Source of the DNA: Pseudonocardia abyssalis
GTDB lineage: Bacteria; Actinomycetota; Actinomycetes; Mycobacteriales; Pseudonocardiaceae
NCBI RefSeq assembly: GCF_019263705.2
Contig: NZ_JADQDK010000001.1
Location: forward strand, 3,968,001-4,032,000
DNA length: 64,000 nt
Reading direction: 5' to 3'
The notes below the pieces were generated by a model. That model had not been told where the DNA came from. It searched no databases and saw only the letters and a program-made list of their open reading frames with translations. This document shows, piece by piece, positions 19,061 through 28,319 of this stretch. The translations under genes and the position numbers were made by a program. The first letter of the stretch is position 1. Each line of letters begins with the position of its first letter.

Positions 19061-21040
19061 ATGACGAGTACCGGACCCGCACCAGCGGCTCCCGGGCCCT
19101 CCGTCGCGACGCAGCGTCGGTTCCGCCCCGAACTACAGGGCCTGCGTGCGGTCGCGGTCGTTCTCGTCGTCGTCTACCACGTGTGGTTCAACCGGGTCTC
19201 CGGTGGCGTCGACGTCTTCTTCGTGATCACGGGCTTCCTGCTCACCGGCCAGTTGCTGCGCTCCACCACGCGCACCGCGGTGCCGGTGCTGCGGCAGTGG
19301 GCGCGGACGCTGGGGCGGCTGCTGCCTGCCGCTCTCATCGTCCTGCTGGGCACGGTCCTCGGCAGCGCTCTGGTGCTGCCGGAGTCGCGGTGGCTGCAGG
19401 CGGTGCGCGAGGTGCTGGCGTCGTCGCTGTTCCTGCAGAACTGGCAGCTGGCGGCCGACTCCGTCGACTACGCGGCCCAGAACAACTCCGCGAGCGTCGT
19501 GCAGCACTTCTGGTCGCTGTCGATCCAGGTGCAGGTCATGCTGGCCGCGCCCGTCCTGATGCTGGCCGTGGTGGCCGCCGCCCGCAGTACCGGCGCCTCC
19601 CCGCGCCGCCACCTGACGTACCTGCTCGCCGGTGTGTTCGTCCTGTCGCTGGGCTTCTCGATCCTGCTCACCTCGGTGGACCAGCCCTTCGCCTACTTCC
19701 ACACCGTCACGCGGCTGTGGGAGTTCGCGTTCGGCGGGCTGCTCGCGCTGGCGATCGACCGCGTGCGCCTCTCGGCGTGGCTGCGGGTGCGGCTGGGCTG
19801 GACCGGGCTCGTCGGGCTGGTGGCCTGTGGGCTGGTGCTCCAGGTCGACGCCGTGTTCCCCGGCTACGCGGCGCTCTGGCCGACGACCTGCGCCGCGCTC
19901 GTGCTCCTGGCGGGCGACACCGGATCCCGCTCGGGCGCCGACCGGATCCTGTCCAGCGCGCCGCTGCGCCGCCTGGGGGACCTCAGCTACGCCCTCTACC
20001 TCTGGCACTGGCCGCTGCTGGTGCTGGTGCTGGTGTCGACGCGCCAGGAGCAGCTCGGCCTCGGCGCGGGCCTCACCGTCATCGCGGTGGCGCTGGCCCT
20101 GTCGGTGGTCACCGAGTGGATCGTGCAGCGTCCGAAGGACCCGTTCCGGGTGGCCGTCGCCGGGCTCGCCGTCGTGCTGGCGGTCACCGCGAGCTGGCAG
20201 CTCGTCGCGGTCGCGCGGACCTCCAGCGACGGAGTGGTCGGCAGCGACCTGCACCCGGGTGCCGTCGGCGGCGACGTCCCGGTCGCCGACCTGCTGCCGG
20301 CACCCGCCGGCGTCACCGAGGACTGGGTGCGGTTGGAGAACTGGGACTGCGCGCCGCTGTCGCGGTTCCCGTGGGACTCCTGCCGCCTGCCCGTCGCCGA
20401 GGAGCCCCAGCGGCGGATCGTCCTGGTGGGCGACTCCCACGTGCAGCAGTTCGCCGGCGCGCTCGTGCCGATCGCGGAGCGGTCCGGTTGGCAGCTCATC
20501 TCGATGGTGTTCGGCGCCTGCCCGTTCTCCACGGTCTCGGAGGTCGTCCCCGACGAGCAGGCCTGCCTCGACTGGAACGAGGCCGCGGCCGCGGAGATCG
20601 CCGATCTGCAGCCGGACGCCGTCGTCACCCTCGCCAGCCGAGACGTCCGCGTCGGGCTCACCGAACAGACGCCGGACGGCTTCGTGCAGCGCTGGCAGCA
20701 GCTCGCCGACCTCGGGATCCCGGTCCTCGCCGTCCGCGACAACCCCCGCTTCGACTACTCCCCCGCCGACTGCATCCAGCAGGTCGGACGCGGCGCCGTC
20801 GAGTGCGGGGTGGCGCGGGAGGAGGTCTACGCACCGGACCCGCCGTACGCCGCGCGCACCGACGTGCCGTCGAACGTCGCGTTCCTCGACATCGCCGACG
20901 CCGTCTGCGACGACGTCCTGTGCCCCGCCGAGCGCGGCAACGTGCTCGTCTACATGGACGACAACCACCTGACGGCGACGTACGCCGCGTCGATGGCCAC
21001 GCTCCTGGAGGGCCGGATCCGCGGATCGCTAGGCTGGTGA
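19061..21040 (+). CDS. OafA-type acyltransferase with SGNH domain
   Basis: 659-residue membrane enzyme that O-acylates cell-surface carbohydrate. N-terminal acyltransferase-3 domain with about ten helices (ELQGLRAVAVVLVVVYHVWF; GGVDVFFVITGFLLTG; FWSLSIQVQVML; LGDLSYALYLWHWPLL), then an extracytoplasmic SGNH hydrolase-like domain with GDSHVQQF near 457 and the Asp/His block DDNHLTATY near 632. The usual YFSLSVEEQFY motif appears as HFWSLSIQVQV, with Gln-Val where the family normally has Glu-Glu/Gln. Confidence 0.9.
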   Translation: MTSTGPAPAAPGPSVATQRRFRPELQGLRAVAVVLVVVYHVWFNRVSGGVDVFFVITGFLLTGQLLRSTTRTAVPVLRQWARTLGRLLPAALIVLLGTVLGSALVLPESRWLQAVREVLASSLFLQNWQLAADSVDYAAQNNSASVVQHFWSLSIQVQVMLAAPVLMLAVVAAARSTGASPRRHLTYLLAGVFVLSLGFSILLTSVDQPFAYFHTVTRLWEFAFGGLLALAIDRVRLSAWLRVRLGWTGLVGLVACGLVLQVDAVFPGYAALWPTTCAALVLLAGDTGSRSGADRILSSAPLRRLGDLSYALYLWHWPLLVLVLVSTRQEQLGLGAGLTVIAVALALSVVTEWIVQRPKDPFRVAVAGLAVVLAVTASWQLVAVARTSSDGVVGSDLHPGAVGGDVPVADLLPAPAGVTEDWVRLENWDCAPLSRFPWDSCRLPVAEEPQRRIVLVGDSHVQQFAGALVPIAERSGWQLISMVFGACPFSTVSEVVPDEQACLDWNEAAAAEIADLQPDAVVTLASRDVRVGLTEQTPDGFVQRWQQLADLGIPVLAVRDNPRFDYSPADCIQQVGRGAVECGVAREEVYAPDPPYAARTDVPSNVAFLDIADAVCDDVLCPAERGNVLVYMDDNHLTATYAASMATLLEGRIRGSLGW

Positions 21041-21044
21041 GCCG

Positions 21045-21304
21045 TCAGGCCCCCGGCCGGAAGTCGGCCAGGACCTCCCCGCGCGGCGTCGAGCGGTGCG
21101 GCGACCGGCGGTCGGCCTGCTCGGCACTCGCAGCGGTGGTGAACGACCGATGCTGGTCACCTCGTCGTCGCCGAGGTCGACTAGCGTGCAGGAGATGACG
21201 CCCTCGACACCGTCGAGCAGCGGGAGGTACTCGGCCCGGATCGGCGCCGCGACCTCCGTCGCCACGTCGGGGACGGCCCTGATCCTGCGGAAGGTGGCGT
21301 GCAC
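21045..21304 (-). pseudogene. Small conserved-looking ORF broken by a 1-bp frameshift
   Basis: Starting at the GTG at 21304 the frame reads VHATFRRIRAVPDVATEV, through LLDGVEGVISCTLVDLGDDE to VTSI. Downstream, a different frame continues sensibly as FTTAASAEQADRR and ends GEVLADFRPGA at a TGA at 21045. One base appears to be missing in GGTCGTTC at about 21141-21150; adding one restores a single 86-residue protein. The product resembles small actinobacterial ABM-like unknowns. Real decay or a sequencing error cannot be told apart here. Confidence 0.65.
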
Positions 21305-21345
21305 GGTGCTGACGTAGCCCGGTGCACCGGGGCGTTGCCGCCGGG

Positions 21346-21762
21346 TCAGGACTGCGGGGCGAAGATCTGGCCCAGCGGGGCCACACCGGCGGAGGTCTCG
21401 TACGGGTTCGCGTACGGCAGCGGCTCGTCGGCGCCGGGGGTGGTGGTCTCGAAGATCCCGTCGAGGTCGGTGTCGTCGAGGACGACGTCGGCGAGGCCGT
21501 CGGCGTCGAAGCCGAGGGCGATGACGTCGGCGGTGAAGGTGCCGTCGCCGGGGGTGTTGTCGAACGCGGCGAGGTCGTCGTAGAAGTCGCCGTCGACGTC
21601 GACCAGGACGGTGTCGAGGGTGCCGTCGCCGTTGGTGTCGAGCTGGGTGGTCTCGGTGTAGCCGTCGCCGTCGAGGTCGACGTAGCCGAAGGTGCCGTCC
21701 TCGATGTCGGGCTGGGCGGGGGTGGTGGTGTCGATCGGGGCGGGGTCGTAGCACTCGGACAT
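21346..21762 (-). CDS. Acidic Asp-repeat, calcium-binding-like protein
   Basis: 138 residues, no family assigned. Four to five DxDxDG-type loops in tandem: DLDGDGYTE, DTNGDGTLD, DVDGDFYDD and DDTDLDGIFE, spaced about 12 to 60 residues, like thrombospondin-3/dockerin or FG-GAP calcium loops. Strongly acidic with very few Lys or Arg. No signal peptide or membrane segment. ATG at 21762 is preceded by GGAGGATCC. Calcium binding is inferred from the loops only. Confidence 0.75.
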   Translation of the reverse strand: MSECYDPAPIDTTTPAQPDIEDGTFGYVDLDGDGYTETTQLDTNGDGTLDTVLVDVDGDFYDDLAAFDNTPGDGTFTADVIALGFDADGLADVVLDDTDLDGIFETTTPGADEPLPYANPYETSAGVAPLGQIFAPQS

Positions 21763-21975
21763 CGGATCCTCCGGGGGTGTTCGCGGCGGCCGGGGTGGCC
21801 TCTCGTGGACACAGATGCCGCCGACGCCTCGCGGGTTACACCGGACCGACCACCTCATCTGAGGATGGTTGCGAGCCCCGTGGGCTCCTAGGCTCGGCAT
21901 GTCCCTGCCGGCTGCGGATGCATCCCTGGTCCTGCTCCCCGCTCGGCCGGTCCCGGACACACGAGAGGAGAAGCC

Positions 21976-22203
21976 GTGCGACCTCCCCAGACGTGCGGGG
22001 ACCGGACATCGGCGAAGACGGTTCGCCGTGCTGCTCACCGCCACCGAGAACGGCGAGGCGTCCGCCGGATCGTGGCCGGTGCCGTCCGGGGTCCTGAACC
22101 GGGCGACCGGGTACGGCTCGTCCACGGCACCCCGCAGGACACCGATGCCCGGCTCCGGGCGCTGGTCGACGGCGCCGCAGCGCGCGCCGAGCTGCGGCCG
22201 TGA
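21976..22203 (+). CDS. Small hypothetical protein
   Basis: 75 residues from a GTG with AGAGGAGAA upstream. The basic N-terminal half looks like low-information sequence; the second half (GPEPGDRVRLVHGTPQD then RLRALVDGAAA) looks like a genuine small beta/helix domain. The stop overlaps the GTG of the next small gene (GTGA), which supports both being real and coupled. No function can be assigned. Confidence 0.5.
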   Translation: MRPPQTCGDRTSAKTVRRAAHRHRERRGVRRIVAGAVRGPEPGDRVRLVHGTPQDTDARLRALVDGAAARAELRP

Positions 22204-22445
22204 GCGGCGACCTGCCCGGCACCGTGCCGACCATGGGCCCCGGGTCGATGCTCACGGGCTGGTGGACGCGCATGCCGCTGGGGCCCGACGGCGAGCTCCT
22301 CTGGGCACGCATCGTCCGCCTGATGCCGCCCGACCGGACCCTCGAGGACCGCTGGGCCGTCCAACTGCGACGCGGCACCGAGACGTGGTGGGTGAAGTGC
22401 GCCTCGTCCGTCCACTTCCCGGTGTGCGACGTCGACCCCACCTGA
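22200..22445 (+). CDS. Small hypothetical protein, Trp-rich
   Basis: 81 residues, five Trp, with GWWTRMPLGPDGELLWARIVRL-like alternation (beta strands) and RWAVQLRRGTETWWVK. Starts GTG overlapping the previous stop and ends 12 bp before a strong terminator. No family recognised and no signal peptide. Confidence 0.6.
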   Translation: MSGDLPGTVPTMGPGSMLTGWWTRMPLGPDGELLWARIVRLMPPDRTLEDRWAVQLRRGTETWWVKCASSVHFPVCDVDPT

Positions 22446-22457
22446 GCGCACGCACGA

Positions 22458-22492
22458 GAACGGCCCTCCAGGAGATCCCTGGAGGGCCGTTC
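22458..22492. terminator. Bidirectional terminator of small gene and initiator tRNA
   Basis: Perfect 15-bp stem GAACGGCCCTCCAGG (22458-22472), 5-nt loop, complement at 22478-22492. It lies between the plus-strand small gene stop and the 3' end of the minus-strand tRNA, so it serves both transcripts. Confidence 0.9.
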
Positions 22493-22499
22493 TGCGTAG

Positions 22500-22573
22500 T
22501 AGCGGGGGTAGGATTCGAACCTACGACCTCTGGGTTATGAGCCCAGCGAGCTACCGAGCTGCTCCACCCCGCG
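22500..22573 (-). tRNA. Initiator tRNA-fMet (CAT)
   Basis: Cloverleaf read on the minus strand: acceptor CGCGGGG, D-arm GAGC/GCTC, anticodon stem CTGGG/CCCAG with loop CTCATAA (anticodon CAT), T-arm GTAGG TTCGAAT CCTAC. The unpaired first base (C1 opposite U72) and G/C-rich anticodon stem mark it as the initiator, not elongator, methionine tRNA. CCA is not encoded. Confidence 0.95.
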
Positions 22574-22669
22574 ACGCTGTTGTTCTGTTGTGTCTACGAC
22601 AGTACACCTCCCGGAAACCTCCCCGCACCGGGGGGTACCCACCGGCCGCCGCAGGTCAGAGGGCCGGGA

Positions 22670-22715
22670 ACGACCCGACCCCCGCGAACCGGTGGGTCCG
22701 CGGGGGTCGGGTCGT
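22670..22715 (-). terminator. Terminator of the UPF0182 gene
   Basis: Perfect 17-bp stem ACGACCCGACCCCCGCG (22670-22686) with its complement at 22699-22715 around a 12-nt loop, 17 bp beyond the UPF0182 stop. Confidence 0.85.
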
Positions 22716-22731
22716 GATCGAGACCTGCGTC

Positions 22732-25662
22732 TCAGCCGGCCGGCTGCGCCGCCTGGGCGGCCTGGAACTGCTGCACCGCGGCGTCGAGCGCGGCCAGTGC
22801 CGTGCCCTGGGCTGCGAAGTCGCCGCTCTGCTGAGCCGCCTTCAGGTTGGTGATGGCGGTCTGGATCCCCGCGGCGGCCGCCGCGAGCTCCGGGGTGGCG
22901 CCCGCACCGGTGTTCGGCACCGCGGTTCCGGGGTCGGGTGCGACGGTGCCCGGGGTCGTCGGCACATCGGCCGCGGCCCCCGCGCCGAACACCTGGTCCA
23001 GTGCCGTGGCCAGGTCGGGGGCGAAACCGACGCGGCCGTTGTAGCTCACCAGGACGCGGGCGAGCTGCGGGTAGCTGGAGTCCTCGTTGGCGCGCTGGAT
23101 GTAGACCGGCTCCACGTAGAGCAGACCACCGGCCACGGGCAGCGTCAGCAGGTTGCCGTTGATCACGGAGCTCTGCCCGTTGCGGGCGAGCAGGCCGAGC
23201 TCCTGGCTCACCACCGGTGTGCCGACGAACCGGCTCTGCACCTGCTGCGGACCCAGCTCCTGGGTGTCCGGGGGCAACTGCAGGAGCGTGATCTGGCCGT
23301 AGGTCCCCGGATCGGAGCTCGCCGACATGTACGCCGAGAGGATGTCGCGGTTCTGGAACACCAGCGCGCTGGTGAGCTGGAACGACGGGTCACCCGACGC
23401 CTGGCCGCCCGGCTGCCCGGCCAGCAGGTAGTACGGCGGCTGCGCGAGCCCGCCCGCCCCGCCACCGGCCGGGGTCGGGTCCGAGGGCACCTCCCAGAAC
23501 GAGACGTTCGAGAAGAACTCGCCGGGGTTGTCGACGTGGTAGCTGGTGAGCAGGTCGCGCTGGACCTTGAACAGGTCCTCCGGGTAACGCACGTGCTCGC
23601 GCAGGCTCGGGCTGATCGCCGAGGACGGCTGCACCGTGTCGGGGAAGGTCTTCATCCACGTCTGCAGGACCGGGTCGGACTCGTCGAACGCGTAGAGCGT
23701 GACGGTGCCGTCGTAGGCGTCGACGGTGGCCTTCACCGAGTTGCGCAGGTAGCTGACCTCGCGGTTGAGCTCCGGGCGCACCCCCGGCCCACCGGCGAGC
23801 GTGTCGGCGGTGGCCTCACCGAGCTGCGTGCGCTCGGCGTAGGGGTAGTTGTCGAGGCTGGTGTAGCCGTCGACGATCCAGGTGATCCGCCCGTCGACGA
23901 CGGAGGGGTACGGGTCGCCGTCGACCGTCAGCCACGGCGCGACCAGCTCGACACGGTCGGCCGGGTCGCGCACGTACATGATCTTCGAGTTCTCGTTGAT
24001 CGAGTTGTTGAAGAGGATGTTGCGCTCGCCGTAGTAGGCGGAGAAGGCGAGCCGGTTGACGATGTTGTCGAGCGGGACCCCGCCCTTGCCGTCGTAGGTG
24101 TACTGCTGCGTGTCGGAGTCGTACTCGACCGGCGGGGCACCCTCCGGGGCGCCGACGATCGAGTAGCCCTGGATCAGCTCGCCGTAGTAGGTGCGCGGCT
24201 GCTCGACCCGCAGGCTCTCCGGCAGGGCCTCGCTCATCGAGTTGGTGGTGTCGATGCTGGTGAAGCGGGGCAGGCCGCCCTCGCCGCCCGCGTCGTCGAG
24301 TGCGGCGTTCACCTGGTTCGCCGGGGCGACGACGATGCCGTTGCCGTGGGTGTAGACGAGCTGCTGGTTGATCCAGTCCGTCTGGTTGCCGGCGAGGCCC
24401 GCGGTGCGCAGCTCGCGCAGGCCGACGATGTAGTCCTGCATCGTGCCGTCGGTGCCGCGGTAGCGGTCGATGTCGAGGGTCTCCGGGAAGCCGTAGAACG
24501 TGCGGCGCTGCTGGAGCTGCGTGAACGTGTCGGTGAGCTGGGCCGGGTCCAGGATCCGGATGTTCGGGATCGTGGCCGTCTCGGCCCGCACCTCGGCCGG
24601 GGTGGCCTCGGACTCGCCGCTGTAGGGCACCTCGGTGACCGTGGCGTCGGTGAGGCCGTACGCGTCACGGGTGGCGGCGATGTTGCGCTCGATCGACACC
24701 GCCTCCCGCGCCTGCGCGTTGGGGGCGACGACGAACTGCTGCAGGATCGCGGGCCACGCGGCACCCACGAGCACGCTGGAGAGCACCAGCAGGACGGTGG
24801 CGATCGCGGGGAGCTGGAGGTTGTTGCGGAACACCGCGACGAAGAACGCGGCCGCGCAGATCAGCGAGATGAACAGCAGGATCAGCTTGGCCGGCATCAC
24901 CGCGTTGAGGTCGGTGTAGGTGGCACCGTTGAACAGCGGGTTGCGGTCGGAGAACAGCAGCTCGTAGCGGTCGAGCCAGTAGGCGACGGCCTTGAGCAGC
25001 ACGAACACGCCCGCGAGGACGGCGAGCTGGGCGCGCGCGGCGCCGGAGACCTGGCCGCCGCGGCCGGTGAGCCGGATGCCGCCGAAGATGTAGTGGGTGA
25101 CGAGCGCGACCACGAAGCTGATCGCCACGCCGACGAACAGCCAGTTCAGCAGCAGCCGGTAGAACGGCAGCTGGAACGCGTAGAAGCTGACGTCGAGGCC
25201 GAACTCGGGGTCGGCGATGCCGAACGGCGTGGAGTTGAGGAACTGCTGCACGATCTGCCAGTCGCCCTGCGCCGCGAGCCCGGCGATGAGGCCGACCGCG
25301 ACGGGGATGCCGATCGCGAACAGCCGCAGCCGCTGGATGATCACGGTGCGGTAGCGGGCGATCGGGTCCTCGGGGCCCGACAGCGGCACGAACACCGGCC
25401 GCGACCGGTAGGCGATCCACAGGGCCAGCGCCACCAGGCCGCCGATCAGCAGCCCGCCCGCGAGGAACTGCACGATGCGGGTGAACAGGATCGTGGTGAA
25501 CACGCCCCGGAACCCGACCTCGCCGAACCACAGCCAGTCGATGTAGAAGTTGATCAGCCGCGATCCACCGAGCAACAACAGGACCAGCACGCCCGCGACG
25601 GCGAGCAGGATCCGGGTGCGACGAGTGAGCGTCGGGGCTCCCACCGGGGGCCGCATGGCCAC
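22732..25662 (-). CDS. UPF0182 family large membrane protein
   Basis: 976 residues. About seven membrane helices in the first 330 residues (first LLAVAGVLVLLLLGGSRLI), including INFYIDWLWFGEVGF, then a large domain with NSMSEALPESLRVEQPRTYYG, ENSKIMYVRDP and VEPVYIQ, ending in a low-complexity Ala/Gln-rich tail (about 900-976). Function of UPF0182 is unknown; this is the ortholog position of M. tuberculosis Rv3193c. GTG at 25662, with an internal ATG two codons later. Confidence 0.93.
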   Translation of the reverse strand: MAMRPPVGAPTLTRRTRILLAVAGVLVLLLLGGSRLINFYIDWLWFGEVGFRGVFTTILFTRIVQFLAGGLLIGGLVALALWIAYRSRPVFVPLSGPEDPIARYRTVIIQRLRLFAIGIPVAVGLIAGLAAQGDWQIVQQFLNSTPFGIADPEFGLDVSFYAFQLPFYRLLLNWLFVGVAISFVVALVTHYIFGGIRLTGRGGQVSGAARAQLAVLAGVFVLLKAVAYWLDRYELLFSDRNPLFNGATYTDLNAVMPAKLILLFISLICAAAFFVAVFRNNLQLPAIATVLLVLSSVLVGAAWPAILQQFVVAPNAQAREAVSIERNIAATRDAYGLTDATVTEVPYSGESEATPAEVRAETATIPNIRILDPAQLTDTFTQLQQRRTFYGFPETLDIDRYRGTDGTMQDYIVGLRELRTAGLAGNQTDWINQQLVYTHGNGIVVAPANQVNAALDDAGGEGGLPRFTSIDTTNSMSEALPESLRVEQPRTYYGELIQGYSIVGAPEGAPPVEYDSDTQQYTYDGKGGVPLDNIVNRLAFSAYYGERNILFNNSINENSKIMYVRDPADRVELVAPWLTVDGDPYPSVVDGRITWIVDGYTSLDNYPYAERTQLGEATADTLAGGPGVRPELNREVSYLRNSVKATVDAYDGTVTLYAFDESDPVLQTWMKTFPDTVQPSSAISPSLREHVRYPEDLFKVQRDLLTSYHVDNPGEFFSNVSFWEVPSDPTPAGGGAGGLAQPPYYLLAGQPGGQASGDPSFQLTSALVFQNRDILSAYMSASSDPGTYGQITLLQLPPDTQELGPQQVQSRFVGTPVVSQELGLLARNGQSSVINGNLLTLPVAGGLLYVEPVYIQRANEDSSYPQLARVLVSYNGRVGFAPDLATALDQVFGAGAAADVPTTPGTVAPDPGTAVPNTGAGATPELAAAAAGIQTAITNLKAAQQSGDFAAQGTALAALDAAVQQFQAAQAAQPAG

Positions 25663-25781
25663 GAGACACGCTCCAGGGTCTTGACAATGTGCGAGCCCGC
25701 GAACAGGCCCTGCTCACCCAACTCTACGAGGACCGTGTGGGGTTCCCGTGGGGCGTGTCCGATTCGGTGCCCGGTCGAGAC

Positions 25782-26801
25782 TCAGCAGGGCGGCGTCGCC
25801 GAGCCGTCGCGCAGCGCGTCCAGGCTGCTGACGGCGTCGTCGAGGGTGTCGACGCGGACGAGGGTGAGCCCGGCGGGTGCCGTCGCGGCCGCTTCCTCGC
25901 AGTTCGCCGCGGGCACGAGGAACACCGTGGCCCCGACCTCGCGGGCGGCGATCATCTTGAACGGGACACCGTCGATCGCCGACACCGCGCCCGACGGCCC
26001 GATCGACCCCGTTCCCGCGACGAACGTGCCGCCGGTGAGCTCCCCCGGCGTCAGCTTGTCGACGACGCCGAGCGCGAACATCAGTCCCGCCGACGGGCCA
26101 CCGATCCCGCCGAGGCTGATCGTGACGTCGGCGCCGGGCAGCGGGCCGAGGCCCGGGGTGATCCCCAGGAAACCCTGCGGGCGGTCCGGCCGCGTCCCGA
26201 GGACGACCGGCACCGTCAGCTCCTCACCGGCCCGGCGGACCACGAGCGACGCCGTCTGACCCGGCGCCGACCCGCCGAGCTGCTCCGTGACGGCCTCCGC
26301 CGTGCTCACCGGGACGCCGTCGACGCTGACGATCTGGTCCTGCAGCTCGAGCAGGCCGTCGGCGGGCGAATCGGCGACGACCCCGACCACGACCACGGAC
26401 GCGGGCGTGCCGAGCTCGGTCAGTGCCGCGGACACCGCGTTGAGCTCCGAGGAGGTGAACTGGGCCGCGTTCTCGTCCTGGACCTCCTGCGTGGACCGGT
26501 CGGACGGGAAGATCGGCTCGCGGGGGACCAGCCGACGCTCCGGCGACAGCCAGAGGGCCAGCGCGGTGAACAGCGAGAGCTTGTCGGTGACCGACACCGT
26601 CGTCATGTTGAGGTGCCCGGACGTCGGGTACGTCGGGAGGTCGGCGACGTCGATGATCGGCGCGCCCTCGTACTCGCCCAGCGTGTCGTACGTCGGCCCG
26701 GGTCCGAGCGCGACGAACGGCACCGGCAGCGTCGCGCCGATCACGCCGAGGGACAGCGCCAGCAGCGTGGCGGCCACGACGGTCAACATGCGACGACTCA
26801 C
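25782..26801 (-). CDS. YlbL-like PDZ/Lon-type membrane serine protease
   Basis: About 339 residues. One N-terminal membrane anchor (LTVVAATLLALSLGVIGATL), a PDZ domain (VVVVGVVADSPADGLLELQD to VVRRAGEE), and a C-terminal Lon-type catalytic domain with Ser in GGIGGPSAGLMFAL and Lys in GVPFKMIAAREVGA, forming the Ser-Lys dyad. Two Cys near the C-terminus. The GTG at 26801 (MSRRMLTVV) is preferred; a further GTG at 26837 is possible. Divergent from the DUF2342 gene. Confidence 0.9.
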   Translation of the reverse strand: MSRRMLTVVAATLLALSLGVIGATLPVPFVALGPGPTYDTLGEYEGAPIIDVADLPTYPTSGHLNMTTVSVTDKLSLFTALALWLSPERRLVPREPIFPSDRSTQEVQDENAAQFTSSELNAVSAALTELGTPASVVVVGVVADSPADGLLELQDQIVSVDGVPVSTAEAVTEQLGGSAPGQTASLVVRRAGEELTVPVVLGTRPDRPQGFLGITPGLGPLPGADVTISLGGIGGPSAGLMFALGVVDKLTPGELTGGTFVAGTGSIGPSGAVSAIDGVPFKMIAAREVGATVFLVPAANCEEAAATAPAGLTLVRVDTLDDAVSSLDALRDGSATPPC

Positions 26802-26906
26802 GATCGCGCACCCTATGCCGCGCCAGGTGAGGGGCACCTACGGTGGTCGCCGCATTGCGGCCCACGGCGAACACCCCGGGCCGCCCGTCGCGCGTACCGT
26901 GGACCC

Positions 26907-28319
26907 ATGACTGACAAGCCGCCGTTCGGGTTCGGACCCTCCGACCGCGACGACTCCGACAAGGGACGGGACGAGGGCCCCGACAGGTCGGGCGCCGACG
27001 GCCCGGTCGATCCCTTCGGCTTCGGCAACCTCCCCGGGATGCCCCCGGGTGGGCTCCCCGGCCTCGGGGGCCTGCCCGGCATGGGCGGTCCGGGCGGGTT
27101 CGACGTCAGCCAGCTCGGGCAGATGCTCACCCAGCTCGGGCAGATGCTCAGCCAGGCGCAGAGCAGCGGCGACGGGCCGGTCAACTACGACCTCGCCGCG
27201 CAGATGGCCACGCAGCAGCTCGCCGCCACCAGTTCGTCGCTGACGGGCGCGCAGCGCTCCGCGGTGTCCGACGCCGTGAAGCTGGCGGAGCTGTGGCTCG
27301 ACGCCGCCACCGGGTTCCCGGCGGGCGCCACGTCGACGAAGGCCTGGTCGGCGAGCGAGTGGGTCACCGCGAGCATGCCCACCTGGAAGCGCCTGGTCGA
27401 CCCGGTCGCGCGCCGGATGGGCAGCGCGTGGACCGACGCGCTGCCCGAGGAGGCGCGCGCCGCCGCCGGCCCGATGATGGCGATGCTCGGCCAGATGGGC
27501 GGGCTCGCGTTCGGCACCCAGCTCGGGCAGGGTCTCGCCACGCTCGCCGCGGAGGTGCTGACCTCCACCGACATCGGCATCCCCGTCGGCCCCGACCGCG
27601 TCGCCGCGCTGCTGCCGGAGAACGTCGAGAAGTTCACGAAGGACCTCGACCGCCCGGCGAGCGAGGTGCTGTTGTTCCTCGCCGCGCGCGAGGCCGCGCA
27701 CCAGCGCCTGTTCGCGCACGTCGGCTGGCTCAAGGAGCGGCTGCTGCGCACCGTCGAGGAGTACGCGCAGGGCATCACGATCGACACCTCGAAGATCGAG
27801 GAACTGGCCCGCGGCATCGACCCGTCCAACCCGGCGGCGATCCAGGAGGCCATGGGCTCCGGGATGTTCGAGCCCGAGACCACACCCGAGCAGAAGGCCG
27901 CCCTCGCGCGGCTGGAGACGCTGCTCGCCCTGATCGAGGGCTGGGTCGACGCGGTCGTGGCCGAGGCGATCGGCGAGCGCCTGCCCGGCGCGGAGGCGCT
28001 GCGCGAGACGTTGCGGCGCCGTCGCGCGTCCGGTGGGCCGGCGGAGCAGACGTTCGCCACGGTCGTCGGGCTGGAGCTGCGGCCGCGGCGGCTGCGCGCC
28101 GCCGCGGAGCTGTGGCGGCTGCTCGGCGAGCAGCGGGGCGCGGAGGGCCGCGACGCGCTGTGGGCCCACCCGGACCTCATCCCGTCCGCCGACGACCTCG
28201 ACGACCCGGCCGCGTTCGTCGCCCGCGACGAGGTGGGCGACCCGATCGCGGAGCTGGAGAAGCTGGCCGACACCGAGGCCGCTCCCGACCCCGAGGACGA
28301 CGGGAAGAAGGACAGCTAG
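26907..28319 (+). CDS. DUF2342 / zinc-dependent metalloprotease-like protein
   Basis: 470 residues. Gly/Pro/Met-rich N-terminus (about 35-65), tandem QLGQMLTQLGQMLSQ, then the DUF2342 domain with DAVKLAELWLDAATGFP, GLAFGTQLGQGLATLAAEVL, LAAREAAHQRLFAHVGWL (His-containing helix) and GWVDAVVAEAIGERLPGAEA. Corresponds to Rv3195. The family is called metalloprotease-like from structure; activity is not established. Stop overlaps the convergent YgjP-type gene by 4 bp. Confidence 0.9.
   Translation: MTDKPPFGFGPSDRDDSDKGRDEGPDRSGADGPVDPFGFGNLPGMPPGGLPGLGGLPGMGGPGGFDVSQLGQMLTQLGQMLSQAQSSGDGPVNYDLAAQMATQQLAATSSSLTGAQRSAVSDAVKLAELWLDAATGFPAGATSTKAWSASEWVTASMPTWKRLVDPVARRMGSAWTDALPEEARAAAGPMMAMLGQMGGLAFGTQLGQGLATLAAEVLTSTDIGIPVGPDRVAALLPENVEKFTKDLDRPASEVLLFLAAREAAHQRLFAHVGWLKERLLRTVEEYAQGITIDTSKIEELARGIDPSNPAAIQEAMGSGMFEPETTPEQKAALARLETLLALIEGWVDAVVAEAIGERLPGAEALRETLRRRRASGGPAEQTFATVVGLELRPRRLRAAAELWRLLGEQRGAEGRDALWAHPDLIPSADDLDDPAAFVARDEVGDPIAELEKLADTEAAPDPEDDGKKDS

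Noticed and set aside
22537..26259. A 1240-codon open frame on the plus strand
   Set aside because: It is antisense to the well-supported UPF0182 and YlbL-like genes; composition (Arg, Gly, Val, Asp rich, no domains) is typical of GC-rich shadow frames.
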